Positions 23,601 to 47,156 of a stretch of 64,000 nt of DNA are shown piece by piece. A program made the position numbers and the translations under genes. The notes beneath the pieces are model-generated. The model worked only from the letters and a program-made list of their open reading frames with translations, had not been told where the DNA came from and did not search any database. The DNA comes from Chrysaora quinquecirrha. Its lineage: Eukaryota; Cnidaria; Scyphozoa; Semaeostomeae; Pelagiidae. The stretch is from positions 2,306,692 to 2,370,691 of the forward strand of contig JACTAT010000036.1 in the NCBI GenBank assembly GCA_014526335.1, given 5' to 3'. The first letter of the stretch is position 1; every line of letters begins with the position of its first letter.

Positions 23601-24551
23601 GACAAAATCTTCACTAGCCCACTCGTTTAATGGTTGAAGTTTATAATAAGCCCCTCTTTCTAACAAGTCCCCCTTGACTAAGCCCCTAAGAAGCTGGGGC
23701 TTTTAATAAGCCTCCTCTACTGAATAAGTCCCCTTTGGTTAAACTCGTCTCCTTTCCCAAAACGCCCCCTCCAGAATTTTCCTCTCCTTTAGAGACTGAA
23801 TTTTTTCATTAGCCCCCTCTTAAAAAGTCCCCACTCTCGAATAAGCCTCTCCTTTAGAAGCTAATAGGACAAGGTCGTTGTTCAGCCCCTTCTCGCGAAT
23901 GCGAGATCAGCCCCTTCTCGCGTATACGCCACGCCCCCTTCTTGATTACGCCTTTTTGACGAACAGCCGCAAATTTTCTTGAATTTCTTTGGTGAAACAA
24001 TAGGAAAACAAGGCTTCAGAACTATAATCGATTGGCATGATTACACTGTGCCGCCGCAGCCTTTCTAGATATTCGTATCAGAGTACCACCTCTAGAGCGC
24101 AATGATTTTCAAGGCCATTCGTCATACAGTAGTGTAACTGAGGGATCGATTATACGAGAGGTTTCATCCTACTTGTAACTTTACCCGGGCTTAAAACTCG
24201 CCCCGGCGTTGTGCGGTCAAAGGACTGTGAAAACAGATCTGCGATCCCATGAGAAACATGTCTACTCGGTTTGAGCGGGCTGAAGTCCCAGTCCAGCCGT
24301 AATAAAAGGGCTGCGATTTTCATCTCGGTCAAACGGGCTGAAATCATCCATATAGTCGCAAGATAGAATATTTAACCGAGCTGAATTCAAATAATTATAG
24401 CAGTATTGATGTTTGGTGCAATAAATGGGTCTAGCCCTGTAAGCAAAGTTATGGAAGACTGCTTATATGGATTCCAATATTCTTTTACCATGCATTATCA
24501 GTTAGCTACATTAGGCCTAGTTGATACATAATACATAGTCAATAGAAAAGG
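20610..24551. other. ~4 kb without recognisable gene
   Basis: I see no coding exon with splice context here. There are repeat-like stretches: 23640-23940 is a C-rich repeat of 'aataagcccc' type, also present at 11.82-11.87 kb, and 24180-24380 has 'cggtcaaacgggctgaa' motifs that look like MITE ends. An ATGACGTCA-like motif occurs near 21308. Small open frames in this stretch are unsupported. Confidence 0.5.
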
Positions 24552-24823
24552 GGAGTAGGGTGAGGGATATCTTGGAGAACGGTGGGGGATATTCAGTACG
24601 GTGGGAATGAAATATGATAATGTGAAATATAAATTAAACAAGGGTGTCAAATGTTGTCTGGTTTTGCAACAGTCAAAAAGCTTGGTATCGGAGAGGACTC
24701 AACGATTGTTGCCAAAACGGACAATATTTGACACCCCTATCTGATTTCCGATTATTTATTTGATAACATTATATGTTACCCCCACCATTCTGAATATCCC
24801 CCACCGTACTCCAAGATAGCCCC
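24552..24823. mobile_element. Fold-back element with ~120-bp arms
   Basis: The arms ~24552-24674 and ~24704-24823 are inverted copies. Both contain a GGTGGGGGATATTCAG block and a GGGTGTCAAAT block, and they surround a ~30-base loop. It is followed at once by direct repeats (24824-25020). Confidence 0.8.
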
Positions 24824-25052
24824 CATCATGCTGAATATCCGCCACGACAATCATGATGTGACCCCACCGTACTGCACATCCGCCACCGTAGTCCAAGATG
24901 CCCCCCCCCACTGTACTAAACATCCGCCACGACAATCATGATGTGACCCCACCGTACTGCACATCCGCCACGACAATCATGACGTGACCCCACCGTGCTG
25001 CATATCCACAACCGTACTACAAAATGCCTCTCCACCGCAATCATGGTTTCCC
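24824..25052. repeat. Minisatellite of CCACCGTACTGCACATCC-type units
   Basis: Four or so imperfect units with shared blocks CCACGACAATCATGATGTGA and CCCCACCGTACTGCACATCC. The BEL/Pao 5' LTR begins directly after it, at 25053. Confidence 0.75.
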
Positions 25053-25526
25053 TGTCGAGAATTCGAGAAGATTCCAGAACATTCAAGGCATGTGAACAAT
25101 CTAGAAAACATTAGTAACTTAGCTTTAATCCTTTGATTTTCAGCATAATCAGCCATCGCGTATTTGTAGATCGCCATTTAGGCCTAATCATAATTGTAAC
25201 CTTGTAGCCTCGCTTTCGAAATTAGCCTCAGAATGATTCAGCTTCTAGAAACTAATGGACTTTACGAGAACTTTCTAGGGTACTAAAAATAGCTAGATTG
25301 TAATGATGATTTTTGCGTAATTATCTTACTAGAACATTCGTTACAAATAGTATATAAGCAAACAACGGTAGAATGCGTAGTGTGAAGTTGTGAGTTGTGA
25401 ACACAGAGAATTGTGAGTAGTGAATTAACTTCGCTGAGACTTATATACGCTCAAAAGTATTATTTCTGAGAGGTTTATTCTACGCGTGAGTTTATTGTCG
25501 CGGTTAACAGTATCTAATTCCCGACA
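25053..25526 (+). repeat. 5' LTR of BEL/Pao element
   Basis: A direct repeat with 30906-31378. It begins TGTCGAGAATTCGAG and ends CTAATTCCCGACA. A TATATAAGC box-like motif lies at about 25351-25359, followed by short gtgagt/gtgaac repeats. It presumably contains the promoter and R region. Confidence 0.93.
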
Positions 25527-25617
25527 AAGTGGCACCCCAGATGGGAGAATCGTTAACAAAGTAACATCGAAGATATACATCAAGAGAAACAAACTTTATT
25601 CAAGGGAGAGAAGAAAC

Positions 25618-27918
25618 ATGGAGACAGCGGAAACAGTACAGGAGAAAATCAATGCAGCAATTCAAATGCTAAAGTACACTCAACAAAATACAGGAACGAT
25701 TTTGAGCAAGAACGCGATGAAGCCTTTGCAGCGTCATTTGAAGACAATCGAGAATCAATTAGAGGAGGTTGAAGATCTGAAAGTTCAAATGCAGAAACTG
25801 AAAATCGCGAGTGGAAAAGATCTCGAAGAAGTCAGAGATTGGAGTCAAGGGATAGACGAAAATATCGCTCTATACGAAGAAACGGTTGGTGAGGTTCAAG
25901 AAAAAATAGCAGCCTTGAAAGAAAGGGCACTGGGGGAGGAGAGACAACGAGAGGAAGAGATCGTAGAACTGAGAAGACGACGCCAGCTCGAAGAGGACAT
26001 CAGACTCGAAGAAGAGAAGCTGAAAATAAAGAGAGAGTTCGACAGAAGATTAGAGGAAGAACGAGAGAAATTACAGATGCACAAAGATCGTACACCAAAA
26101 GCCAAACTACCGAAGCTGATCATCACAAAGTTTCAAGGGACGCACATTGATTGGCAAAGGTTTTGGAGCCAATTTGAAGCTGAAATTGACCATGCGGAAA
26201 TTGGACAAGTGGCAAAATTTTCATACCTGAAGGAGCTGCTGATACCAAAGGTACGTCTGACAATTGATGGACTACCGTTCACGACCGAGGGTTATGAGCG
26301 TGCTAAACAAATCCTGAAAACTAGATACGGGAAGCCAAGTGAAGTCGCCAATGCCCACATCCAAAACCTGCTGAATTTACCATCAATTCACGGAACAAGC
26401 CCTGCCAAGGTCCACGAATTTTACGAGAAGTTGGTTACAAACGTGCAAGTTTTAGAAACCATGGGGAAGTTGAGAGAAGTAACTGGTTACGTACGCTTGA
26501 CATTGGACAAATTACCAGGCATTAGAGCTGATTTAGTCAGAATGGATGATGATTGGCAAGAGTGGGGGTTTAGTCAACTAGTCGAGGCCCTTCGTAAATG
26601 GTGTGAACGAAATCCGATTCCACTAAATGAGAGCAGACATGATGCAATAACTAATGACAAGGGATTCAAAGTACAAAGAAGAGATAAAGTGCTTCAAGTG
26701 AAACAGCAAGAATGGAAGCTGCGAGGTTGTGTCTACTGTGAGGCGAGCAATCACAAATCCAGTGAATGTGACAATGTAACAGATGTAGCTGAGAGGAGAA
26801 AGATACTTAGTTCCAAAAGACTTTGTTTCAACTGCACTGGTACCAAGCACAGAGCATCTGAATGCCGCAGTAAAGCCGACTGTCAAAAGTGTAAAGGCAG
26901 ACACCACACCTCAATCTGCGACAAAGGAGCGAATCAAGTCCTGGTAACAACAGGAGAGGGAGCTGTAATTTACCCAGTTGTTGTAGTAAAAGTGGATGGA
27001 ATAAAATGCAGAGCACTACTAGATACTGGTGCAGGAAGCTCTTATATCTCGGCAACACTTAGTGAAAAACTTAACAAGGGACCTACTCGGAGAGAACACA
27101 GACAAATCGACATGATGATGCATTCCACGAGCAAGAGAATGGATATTTATGCAGTCACAGTTTCAAGTCTCAAAGAGAATTTTCAGCTGAGCATTAATGT
27201 GAGCAAAGTTGACAAGCCTGTTTTATTATCTCTATCAAACCCCAACTATAAGCAATTGATTAGAGCACACAAACACTTAGAAGGGGTCGAAATGGATGAT
27301 ACTGATACCAAGCCCGAGCTGCCAATACATATGATCTTAGGAGCAAGCGAATATTCGAAGATCAAGATGAACGCGAGCCCAAGAGTAGGACAGCCTGGAG
27401 AACCAGTTGCAGAGCAGACAGCATTGGGATGGGCACTGATGTCACCTGGCGCAGAGTCAAACCTGGACAACGTCTACTTAACTCAATCCTCTGCAGCAGA
27501 CTACGAGAAGCTGTGCAGCCTGGACGTTTTAGGGCTAAAAGACAGACCAACTGGAGACCAGATGTCAGTTTACGATGAATTCAAAGCTCAGCTGGTCCGG
27601 AGTCCTGAAGGCTGGTATGAGACAGGACTGTTGTGGAAAGTAGGGCACCCTCAACTTCAAAACAATCAAAATGGAAGCTTGGGAAGACTTTCAAGCCTGG
27701 TGAGAAGACTTAAAAGAGATCCAGCACTGCTTGCAGAATACGATCAAATCATTCAAAAACAATTGGAAGAGGGAATCATTGAGAAAGCGCCATCAGAATC
27801 AAAGGGCCAAGAATTCTATATACCACACAAACCAGTTGTGAGAGAGCTTGCAGAGAGTACAAAACACGAATCGTTTACGACGCATCAGCAAGAGCAAGTG
27901 AAAATACTCCATCACTGA
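25618..27918 (+). pseudogene. BEL/Pao gag, protease and N-terminal RT (frame 1 of broken gag-pol)
   Basis: 766 residues from the first ATG after the LTR; the frame is open back into the LTR, but ATG 25618 is the first plausible start. In order: a coiled-coil N-terminus (~25650-26090, Glu/Arg-rich); a DUF1759-type gag domain (~26100-26600, with the WQRFW motif); CCHC-like zinc knuckles (CVYC..C near 26728 and two more to ~26920); a DUF1758 aspartic protease with active site LLDTGAGSS (~27013-27042); and a linker into the RT fingers. The frame then shifts at about 27866-27872, in an A-run, and ends at an out-of-frame stop. RT continues in another frame from ~27873. Confidence 0.9.
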
Positions 27919-29060
27919 ATGACTGCTTAGAGATAGGACCTCCGCTGCAAAACCTCATGTGGAGCGTCTTGGTGCGAAACCGGTTCAAGCCAGTTGCGCT
28001 GACGGGAGATCTGGAGAAGGCTTTTCTGCAGGTGAGGATTAGAGAGGAGGACAGGGACGCCTTAAGATTTCACTGGATAAAGAACAAAAACCCGTCACAA
28101 GTTGAAGTTTACCGTTTTACGAGGGCATTATTCGGCCTTGTCCAAAGTCCATTCATTTTGGGAGGCACCATTGAAGAACATCTAAAGAGCTACGAATCTG
28201 AGTATCCAGAAGAAGTCAAGGAAATATCGAAGTCGCTTTATGTTGATGACATAATCACTGGTGCAAACAGCATTCAAGAAGTTCATCATCTGAAAGACAG
28301 TGCAGTGGAAATTTTTGGGAAGGCACAGTTCAAGCTGCATAAATGGCACTCAAACATCCCAGAGTTAGAAGGTGAAGATGTTGATCCAGATGCAGAGAAT
28401 ACTTATGCTAAACAACAACTTGGAGCAAAGCCCAACGAAACAAGGATACTGGGTTTAACTTGGAACAAGACGAGTGATACCCTGAAAGTCATGTTTCCAC
28501 AAGAGAAAGAGGATGGCACAAAGCGAGGTATTTTGCGATTTCTTGCTTCAATTTTTGACCCACTTGGTCTAGCGTCACCAATAACATTGAATGGGAAAAA
28601 GGTCTACCGAGCTATATGCGACGAAAACATACCATGGGATAAAGAGGTTCCAGACTTCATACATAAACAGTGGAAGACGTTCCTGAAGACTTTACCGTCA
28701 GAGGTTGAAGTGCCACGCAGCATTGTAGCCTATCAGGAGCAGATCGAAGCAATTGATTTGCACGTATTTGGTGACACGAGTGGAACAGGAACCGCAGCAG
28801 TCGTCTATGCAGTTGTGCATCAAAAGTCAGGACTAAGTCAGGGACTTGTTGCTGCAAGATCTCGTTTAGCAAAGAAAGGATTGACGATTCCAAGACTTGA
28901 ACTCGTTTCTGCTCATATGGCGGCGAATCTGGTAGAGAATGTCAAGGATGCGTTGGAAGGACTGCCATTCGGAAAAGTAACCGGCTGGCTTGACAGTTCA
29001 GTAGCACTACATTGGATCAGAGGAGCGGCAATTACAAGCAATTCGTGGCGAATAGAGTAA
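27873..29060 (+). pseudogene. BEL/Pao reverse transcriptase and RNase H (frame 2)
   Basis: The frame follows on from the frameshift; the first Met (27957) is internal to the domain. The RT core contains the catalytic YVDD at 28239-28250. It is followed by the Peptidase_A17/RNase H region, with a D near FGDTSG (~28770) and a GWLDSS motif near 28984. A second single-base frameshift at about 29020-29030 moves the reading to the next frame, which carries the end of RNase H and the integrase. Confidence 0.88.
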
Positions 29061-30850
29061 GAAAGATTCAAGAGAAAAGTTTTATCCAATGGCGTCACGT
29101 TCCAACAGAAGAGAATCCTGCTGATGTAGCTAGCAGAGGAGCAGTATCATCGAAGTTAGGAGAAACCTGGTGGATTGGACCTCATTGGTTATCAGCAATT
29201 GAGCAATGGCCAGACGACATAAAAACAGAGCCAAATATAGATACTGAAGCAGAAGCTAAGCTAACTAAACAGGTTCTGGCAACAAGCATAGATAGAGAAG
29301 ATCTAATCGTCAAGCTCCTCGAGAAGCACAGCTTTTGGAAAACGATACGCATCTGTGCCTGGATTTCACGATTTCTGAATAACTGCAAGGTGCAGAGATC
29401 TGAGAGAATTCGAGGACCACTGACAACAGACGAGACAGAGAAGCAGATACGGTTCTGGGTGAGAAAGGAGCAGAGAGCTGTCGCTGACACAGAATTCTTC
29501 AAACAAGACTGTCTAAGGCTGAACCTAAAGCAAAACAGCAATGGGATCTATGAATGTCAAGGGAGAATTCAAGGGTTTTATCCTGTGTACCTGCCGTCGA
29601 ATAGACTTTACAGTGAGAAGTTTGTAATGGATGCCCATTTAAGGACTCTTCATGGGGGAGTTGGACTGACAATGACAGAAGTACGCCGTAAATACTGGAT
29701 TCCTCGACTGAGGCAGCTGACAAAACGAGTGATACGAAGTTGCAATGGATGCAAACGATTTCAAGCAGTAGCTTTCAATGCGCCACCTGCAGGACAACTA
29801 CCAGTTGATAGAACCGAAGGAAACATGCCGTTTCAAGTGATCGGATTAGACTATGCAGGACCGCTGAAGTATAAAAGGAAAGCTAACCAGCTGGGTAAGG
29901 CTTACATTCTACTATTTTCATGCAGTCTAACAAGAGCGATTTACCTTGAGATGTTGCCCAACCAAAGTCTGCCAGAGTTCATCAAGAGCTTCAAGCGATT
30001 CGTAGCGCGGAAAGGTCGCCCAAAGAAAATCTACTCCGATAACGGGAGAACATTTGTTGCAGCATCAAAATGGTTGCATAAAATCATGAAGGAAGAGCGA
30101 GTCAGCAACCTGTTGGCACACGATAACATCGCATGGCAGTTCAATCTAAGCAGGGCTCCCTGGTGGGGAGGCCAGTTTGAAAGACTGATTGGTCTAGTGA
30201 AGCAATCCCTTTACAAAACAATAGGAAGCGCCAATCTCAAATGGAACGAGCTAGAAGAGATCATCTTGGATATTGAAGTGGCGCTTAACAACCGACCATT
30301 AAGTTATGTTGAGGACGACGTTCAACTTCCAATACTTACTCCAAATTCACTTCAGTTTGGTTTACCAAACACAATTCCAGAAGGAGAGGTCGAGGACATA
30401 GAGGATCAAGACATGAGAAAGCGTGCAAAATATCTTCGGAGGTGCAAGGACGTGCTTTGGTCTAGATGGACAAGAGAATACATCAGAGCTTTACGAGAAA
30501 GACACAACCTGAAATACAAGTCCAAATTGCCAACGATCAAGGTCGGTGATGTAGTAGTTATAAAGAACGATGAAAGGAACAGAGGGAAGTGGAACTTAGG
30601 CATTGTTGATGGACTGATAGAAGGGAAAGACAAGGTCATCAGAGGAGCGAAAATCAGGACCGGGAAATCTTATTTGGAGCGCGCAATTCAACTGTTGTAT
30701 CCACTGGAGTTATCCTGTGACATAGAGCCAGAACGGAAAGACGGGCAGTTAAATCCAACCGCTACCGAGTTTCGCCCGAAGAGAAGAGCTGCAATGGACG
30801 CTAGGGAGATCACTAGGGTGATAGCAGAAGAAGAAGAAGATGAACTATAA
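29012..30850 (+). pseudogene. BEL/Pao integrase and C-terminal DUF5641 (frame 3)
   Basis: About 600 residues. Seen: an HHCC zinc-binding region (H..H in HLRTLHGG and C..C in CNGCKRF, ~29635-29760); the integrase core with Asp in GLDYAGP (~29848), Asp in YSDNGR (~30036) and Glu in GQFERLIG (~30178); then a DUF5641-type C-terminal domain with KVGDVVVIK and a downstream LYPLE motif (~30700). The reading frame itself is intact to its stop. It lacks its own start and would only be made as part of the polyprotein. Confidence 0.9.
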
Positions 30851-30905
30851 ATACATTTACAACGAAATCAATATTTGCTCTCTGCGAGAACAAATAGGGG
30901 GAGTG

Positions 30906-31378
30906 TGTCCAGAATTCGAGAAGATTCCAGAACATTCAAGGCATGCGAACAATCTAGAAAACATTAGTAACTTAGCTTTAATCCTTTGATTTTCAGCATA
31001 ATCAGCCATCGCGTATTTGTAGATCGCCATTTAGGCCTAATCATAATTGTAACCATGTAGCCTCGCTTTCGAAATTAGCCTCAGAATGATTCAGCTTCTA
31101 GAAACTAATGGACTTTACGAGAACTTTCTAGGGTACTAAAAATAGCTAGATTGTAATGATGATTTTTGCGTAATTATCTTACTAGAACATTCGTTACAAA
31201 TAGTATATAAGCAAACAACGGTAGAATGCGTAGTGTTAAGTTGTGAGTTGTGAACACAGAGAATTGTGAGTAGTGAATTAACTTCGCTGAGACTATATAC
31301 GCTCAAAAGTATTATTTCTGAGAGGTTTATTCTACGCGTGAGTTTATTGTCGCGGTTAACAGTATCTAATTCCCGACA
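30906..31378 (+). repeat. 3' LTR of BEL/Pao element
   Basis: The direct partner of the 5' LTR, about 99% identical by eye. It ends 199 bases short of the SLC39A11 stop codon, on the far side from the gene, so it probably lies in or near that gene's 3' UTR or downstream flank. Confidence 0.93.
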
Positions 31379-31577
31379 CACTAGTGATGTGGCTATAAAA
31401 AGCCAAAAGTGTATTAAAAATAGTGCTAGGATAAATTCTAAATAATCTATGATAGATATATATATTTTTGTATTAAAAGTCATAAGTATTTATAGCCTAG
31501 GTAAAAGTGTTGTTCTTTGTCAATAAATATTACGATTACTCTCTCAAAAGATCAATTGATTACGAATGTAACATCTG

Positions 31578-43434
<11,857 letters not shown>

Positions 43435-44360
43435 TATTTCTGCATTTGTGAGAACAAAAACAAATATTATAGGCCTTATAAGAGAAACAACGGGCTGGAC
43501 GGGCCTAGAACTAGCCTTGCCAATGAATGAACTTTCAAGGTTGACTAAGAATCCTAATGTTATCCTTCAACGTTCCTGGACCGATAAACTTTCCATATAA
43601 ACAGCTGAACAAGCGAAGTACATGCGTTCCCAACAGTTTTCTCTGACAAAACTGATCGCACCAGCAACTTCCCGCCTGTTTTTGGAAGCCACGTCGAACA
43701 CGGAATTGACCTCTTGAACTCGTTGTTGTTGTTGCAATTTCTTCCGTTTGTCATTTTGTTATTCAGAAGTTCCAGCCCCCCAAGGGGGGTTTTCTTAGCA
43801 AAATGTGGGTACAGGTATGTGCCATCCATATGGGTGAGTTATTGGCCTGGAATTCTCTAAACATGGGTATGATTTTAGGAAATAGTGCTCTGAATAGAGT
43901 TACGAATAATACCGCATCGAAGATTATTATCGAGAAATCAAAACACTTTGTACCAATTTGCAGAAAATTGAGCTCATAAAAAACATATATTTGAAAGAAA
44001 AAGCTATTTGTAAAATAAAACAGGGAAGAAGCGAGTACACACTTTTTTTTACAAGGAACCACTTTATAAGAAACCTACATGTAGAAGGCCCGAAAATCTA
44101 AAGAACTTATACTACTAAAGAGAAAATCACTAAGGAACTTATCATTGTTGAATATTTTATCACTGCAAACAATCCAGAATTAGAAAGCCCTTTCCATTCA
44201 TTTGTAGTCGAAAATCACATAAATTGCACTTTACGCATGCATCAAATGTTTCCTTGAGCAGTCTCGAGCTTTGCTCACATGCAAATGTCTCTGTACGGTA
44301 GTCATTAAACTGTATGTGCAGTTAAAATTAAGGAACTATTAAGGAACTTTTGGAACTATA

Positions 44361-44676
44361 CCCGGGGGGGGGGGTACTTCATTGTTCAAGAGACTAGACG
44401 TGCCGCCCAGTTTTTCCAAACCCACCCATGTCTACCGATAAATTCTGTTTGTCTTGGTACCCATGTATAGAAAAAAAAACGAAATTTTTTACCTATTTGT
44501 ACCAATATCTCAAATTTTAATGCATGTCTAAAATGTTACATATATATTCTGGTACCCATGTATAGAGATTCTTCACGAAAAACCAACCCATGTGTAGGGA
44601 AATTGGCGCTGAAAAAGTTACCCATTTGGGCGGCACGTCTAGTATATTGAACAATAGAAAAGTACCCCCCCCCGGG
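44361..44676. mobile_element. CCCGGGGGGGTAC MITE, 316 bp, with 8-bp TSD
   Basis: The ends CCCGGGGGGGGGGGTACTTC and AAAGTACCCCCCCCCGGG are inverted and flanked by GAACTATA (44353-44360 and 44677-44684). The interior also has inverted pairs (agacgtgccgccca / gggcggcacgtct; acccatgtatag). No coding region. A second copy lies at 61146-62075. Confidence 0.93.
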
Positions 44677-45095
44677 GAACTATAATCGTCTCAAAAGGGG
44701 TCCAAAAATAAGGAACTTTAAGAACTAGGCCTTGAGCTAGGTTCTTTATAAAAAAAAGCGTGCATAACGAGAAGTAAATTTAAATATGATCAACATAAAT
44801 TTAATGTCCCTGCAATGGAAGAAATCTTAGGTAAGTTGGTGATGCTTGTGCGTGTTTGTTACCTAAAAAAATAGTGAAGTGAATCAACTGAACGTAGGTG
44901 TAAAATTATAGTTAGATTCTTGCGATTGAACATTCTGTCAAGCTAGAGAATGAAAAAATAGAACAAGCAGCTTTATAAATACGGAGTAGAATTTGAAAAA
45001 TGCAATAGAGAATTGGAACTTATCGAAAACAAGTACACTTTTTTTTAATAAGCTACTGACTTTTGGTCCAGCCCTCAGAGTTTAAATTATCCGGT

Positions 45096-45754
45096 AATTT
45101 TCAAAACAACGACAACAGGGCTCAGGAGCCCCATGACTAACGATTTTGGCGGGAAAATATTCGCCATTTTACTGGCTTTCCGTTAGAATTAAAAGTAACG
45201 AACAGTTAAAATGTTTTGACAGAGAAATTCATTCAGAAGTTGGAGCAGTGACTTCAAAAGGCTTAGGAAAATCTCTTTCAACTGGTGTCAAATTCAATGA
45301 TAAATTTATGGGTTAACTTGCAGAAATCGACTAGATTCTGCTCCTATCCGAAGAAGAATTTTCTGATCTTTATTTTGATAACAAAATGTTTAGTGTGGAA
45401 GACTTTTTCAATTTTGTGAACAGATTTAAAAGTTGACAGAAATCTCAGGTGAGTGATATTTTGATACAGGCCATGAAGCCCAGTTGTAAAAAATTTACTC
45501 TCTTTCCATGTTTCTAGAGCAATGGCCCTAAAATTTAATGTTCAGATATTTAAAAAGGGAGTTAATCTAGCAAAAATTTGAATGGAAAAGTTTTCACGTT
45601 CACTGCTCCAACTTCTGAATGAATTTCTCTGTCAAAACATTTTAACTGTTCGTTACTTTTAATTCTAACGGAAAGGCAGTAAAATGGCGAATATTTTCCC
45701 GCCAAAATCGTTAGTCATGGGGCTCCTGAGCCCTGTTGTCGTTGTTTTGAAAAT
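45096..45754. mobile_element. Long-TIR element, ~165-bp arms
   Basis: The arms 45096-45262 and 45592-45754 are nearly perfect inverted copies (shared blocks CAGGAGCCCCATGACTAACG and TTCATTCAGAAGTTGGAGCA, with their complements). The ~330-bp centre has no convincing open frame. I could not identify a target-site duplication. Confidence 0.85.
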
Positions 45755-47156
45755 AGCTTGCTTTAGGCCGAGAGCCACAGCTAGCCGCCATTTTGAGAAA
45801 GGTGGTGCAATACTTATCGAACGTAAGTGTACTATCGATCAAATGCAATTTCATTAAAGTGTTTTGTTACATTTGGGACATACATTCGTCTTCTTCATTG
45901 CTTTCCGTTGGAGCCCAAATATCTTGTCACTTTTCAGATTCGTTGCTTTTGGGGCGCAAGCGCAAAGTAGAAAAAGCATATTCAAAACGGCATCGTTGGG
46001 TAGACTAATTGCCAAAATGATACCCTTGGCAAGACAAATACGCTCGAAATTGTTGGTCTGAAGTCGGAGAATTCAAAGGGTCGACTTATTCCTTTTACCA
46101 GTTTCTTTTAAAAATTTTTACGATGAAATTTATACTTTCCAAGGCTATTAAAGACGAAAGCATTGACGCTCCATTGCCAAATATGGCACCCATTCTAGAC
46201 CGAAATTGCCAAAAAGTATACCCCTGGCTAGACTAGAAGTCCGAAAAATTATACCCTCTAGGGCGGCACATCCTCAGGTACCTTTACTATGGAAGAACCC
46301 CCCGTGCGGTTGGGGCAGTACCGTATGACGCCACGCCATAACTTTTTATATTAAGGTAGTAGTTCCTTTGCCAGACTGATTCAAGAGAAGAAAGAGGTCA
46401 TGAAGTGAACGAATGGCTTCCTAATACTGGCTCTTAGGCCCCGAACAAGCTCCCCCGCCCGCTTATTTTGTTCTGAAAAATTTCCAACCAATCTCGCTTT
46501 TATAATGACCCCAGGACCCCTATTTTTGTTTTCTTGTTTTTTCGAAGAAAACCAACAATTTGTTTATGAGATTGGAAACCTTAACAATTCTCGCAAAGTC
46601 GAAACAATGCTTTTCCATAATACGGTTAGAGTTCTTCCAGTTTTCACTTGCTCTTGTGGTTCAGGGTTTTATCCACTGCAGACTGCACACAGCACAATTC
46701 ATTTTATCTCAGGGCCCTGTCAAACGCCTTTTAAATTTGTCCATCGTCATCGTTCAACCACAGACCATAAGCAAGGGCATGATAAGGAAGATTTTTTTTA
46801 GCTCAGCGCTCAAAATAAAGTCCAAATTTCACCTTTGCAGTTGCACTCCCGCACTCCCAATAGTCGTGGTTCCATCGTGATAAAGCTTCAGAATCAATAA
46901 GAAATTCGGCTTTTATTTGCTAAGGAATACAACAGCAGAAAAAATGTAATCATGATTGCTTTTGATTCTTGATGAATATTACAAAATATAGAACAAAATA
47001 TTAGAGCCGTACAATATTTCACGGTTACATGAGAATTATAAGCAAAACTAGATAACTAATAGTGATTAAATGTAAAGGTTAAATGATTCTAGAATGTTCG
47101 TTCCTCATAAAAAACATGGAAAAACTGGAAATTTCAGCATAAGATCTGACAACACG
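45755..47156. other. ~1.4 kb without recognised gene
   Basis: A GCCGCCATTTTGAG motif (YY1-like) is at ~45787. The end at 46262-46320 (GGGCGGCACATCC, then a C-run) resembles a decayed right end of the CCCGGG..GTAC MITE family. Open frames at 45793-46061 and 46505-46880 have no recognisable domain. Confidence 0.45.

Larger units (their letters stand above)
25053..31378 (+). mobile_element. Full-length BEL/Pao LTR retrotransposon, 6326 bp
   Basis: Two ~474-bp LTRs (25053-25526 and 30906-31378) flank gag-protease-RT-RNase H-integrase sequence in the order typical of BEL/Pao. Both LTRs start TGTC and end CGACA. The primer-binding region begins TGGCACCCCAGATGGGA at 25530; the polypurine tract ATAGGGGGAGTG abuts the 3' LTR. 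The LTRs differ by about four substitutions and one indel, so the insertion is recent. The flanking bases (TTCCC left, CACTA right) do not match, so no target-site duplication is visible. Pol is broken by two frameshifts, making this copy non-autonomous. Confidence 0.95.

Noticed and set aside
25486..25617. Upstream extension of the BEL/Pao gag frame
   Set aside because: It reads through the end of the 5' LTR and primer-binding site from a non-ATG codon; ATG 25618 is the credible start.
27957..28020. A separate start for the reverse transcriptase at 27957
   Set aside because: Domain homology extends upstream of this Met to about 27873, so it is internal to RT after a frameshift.
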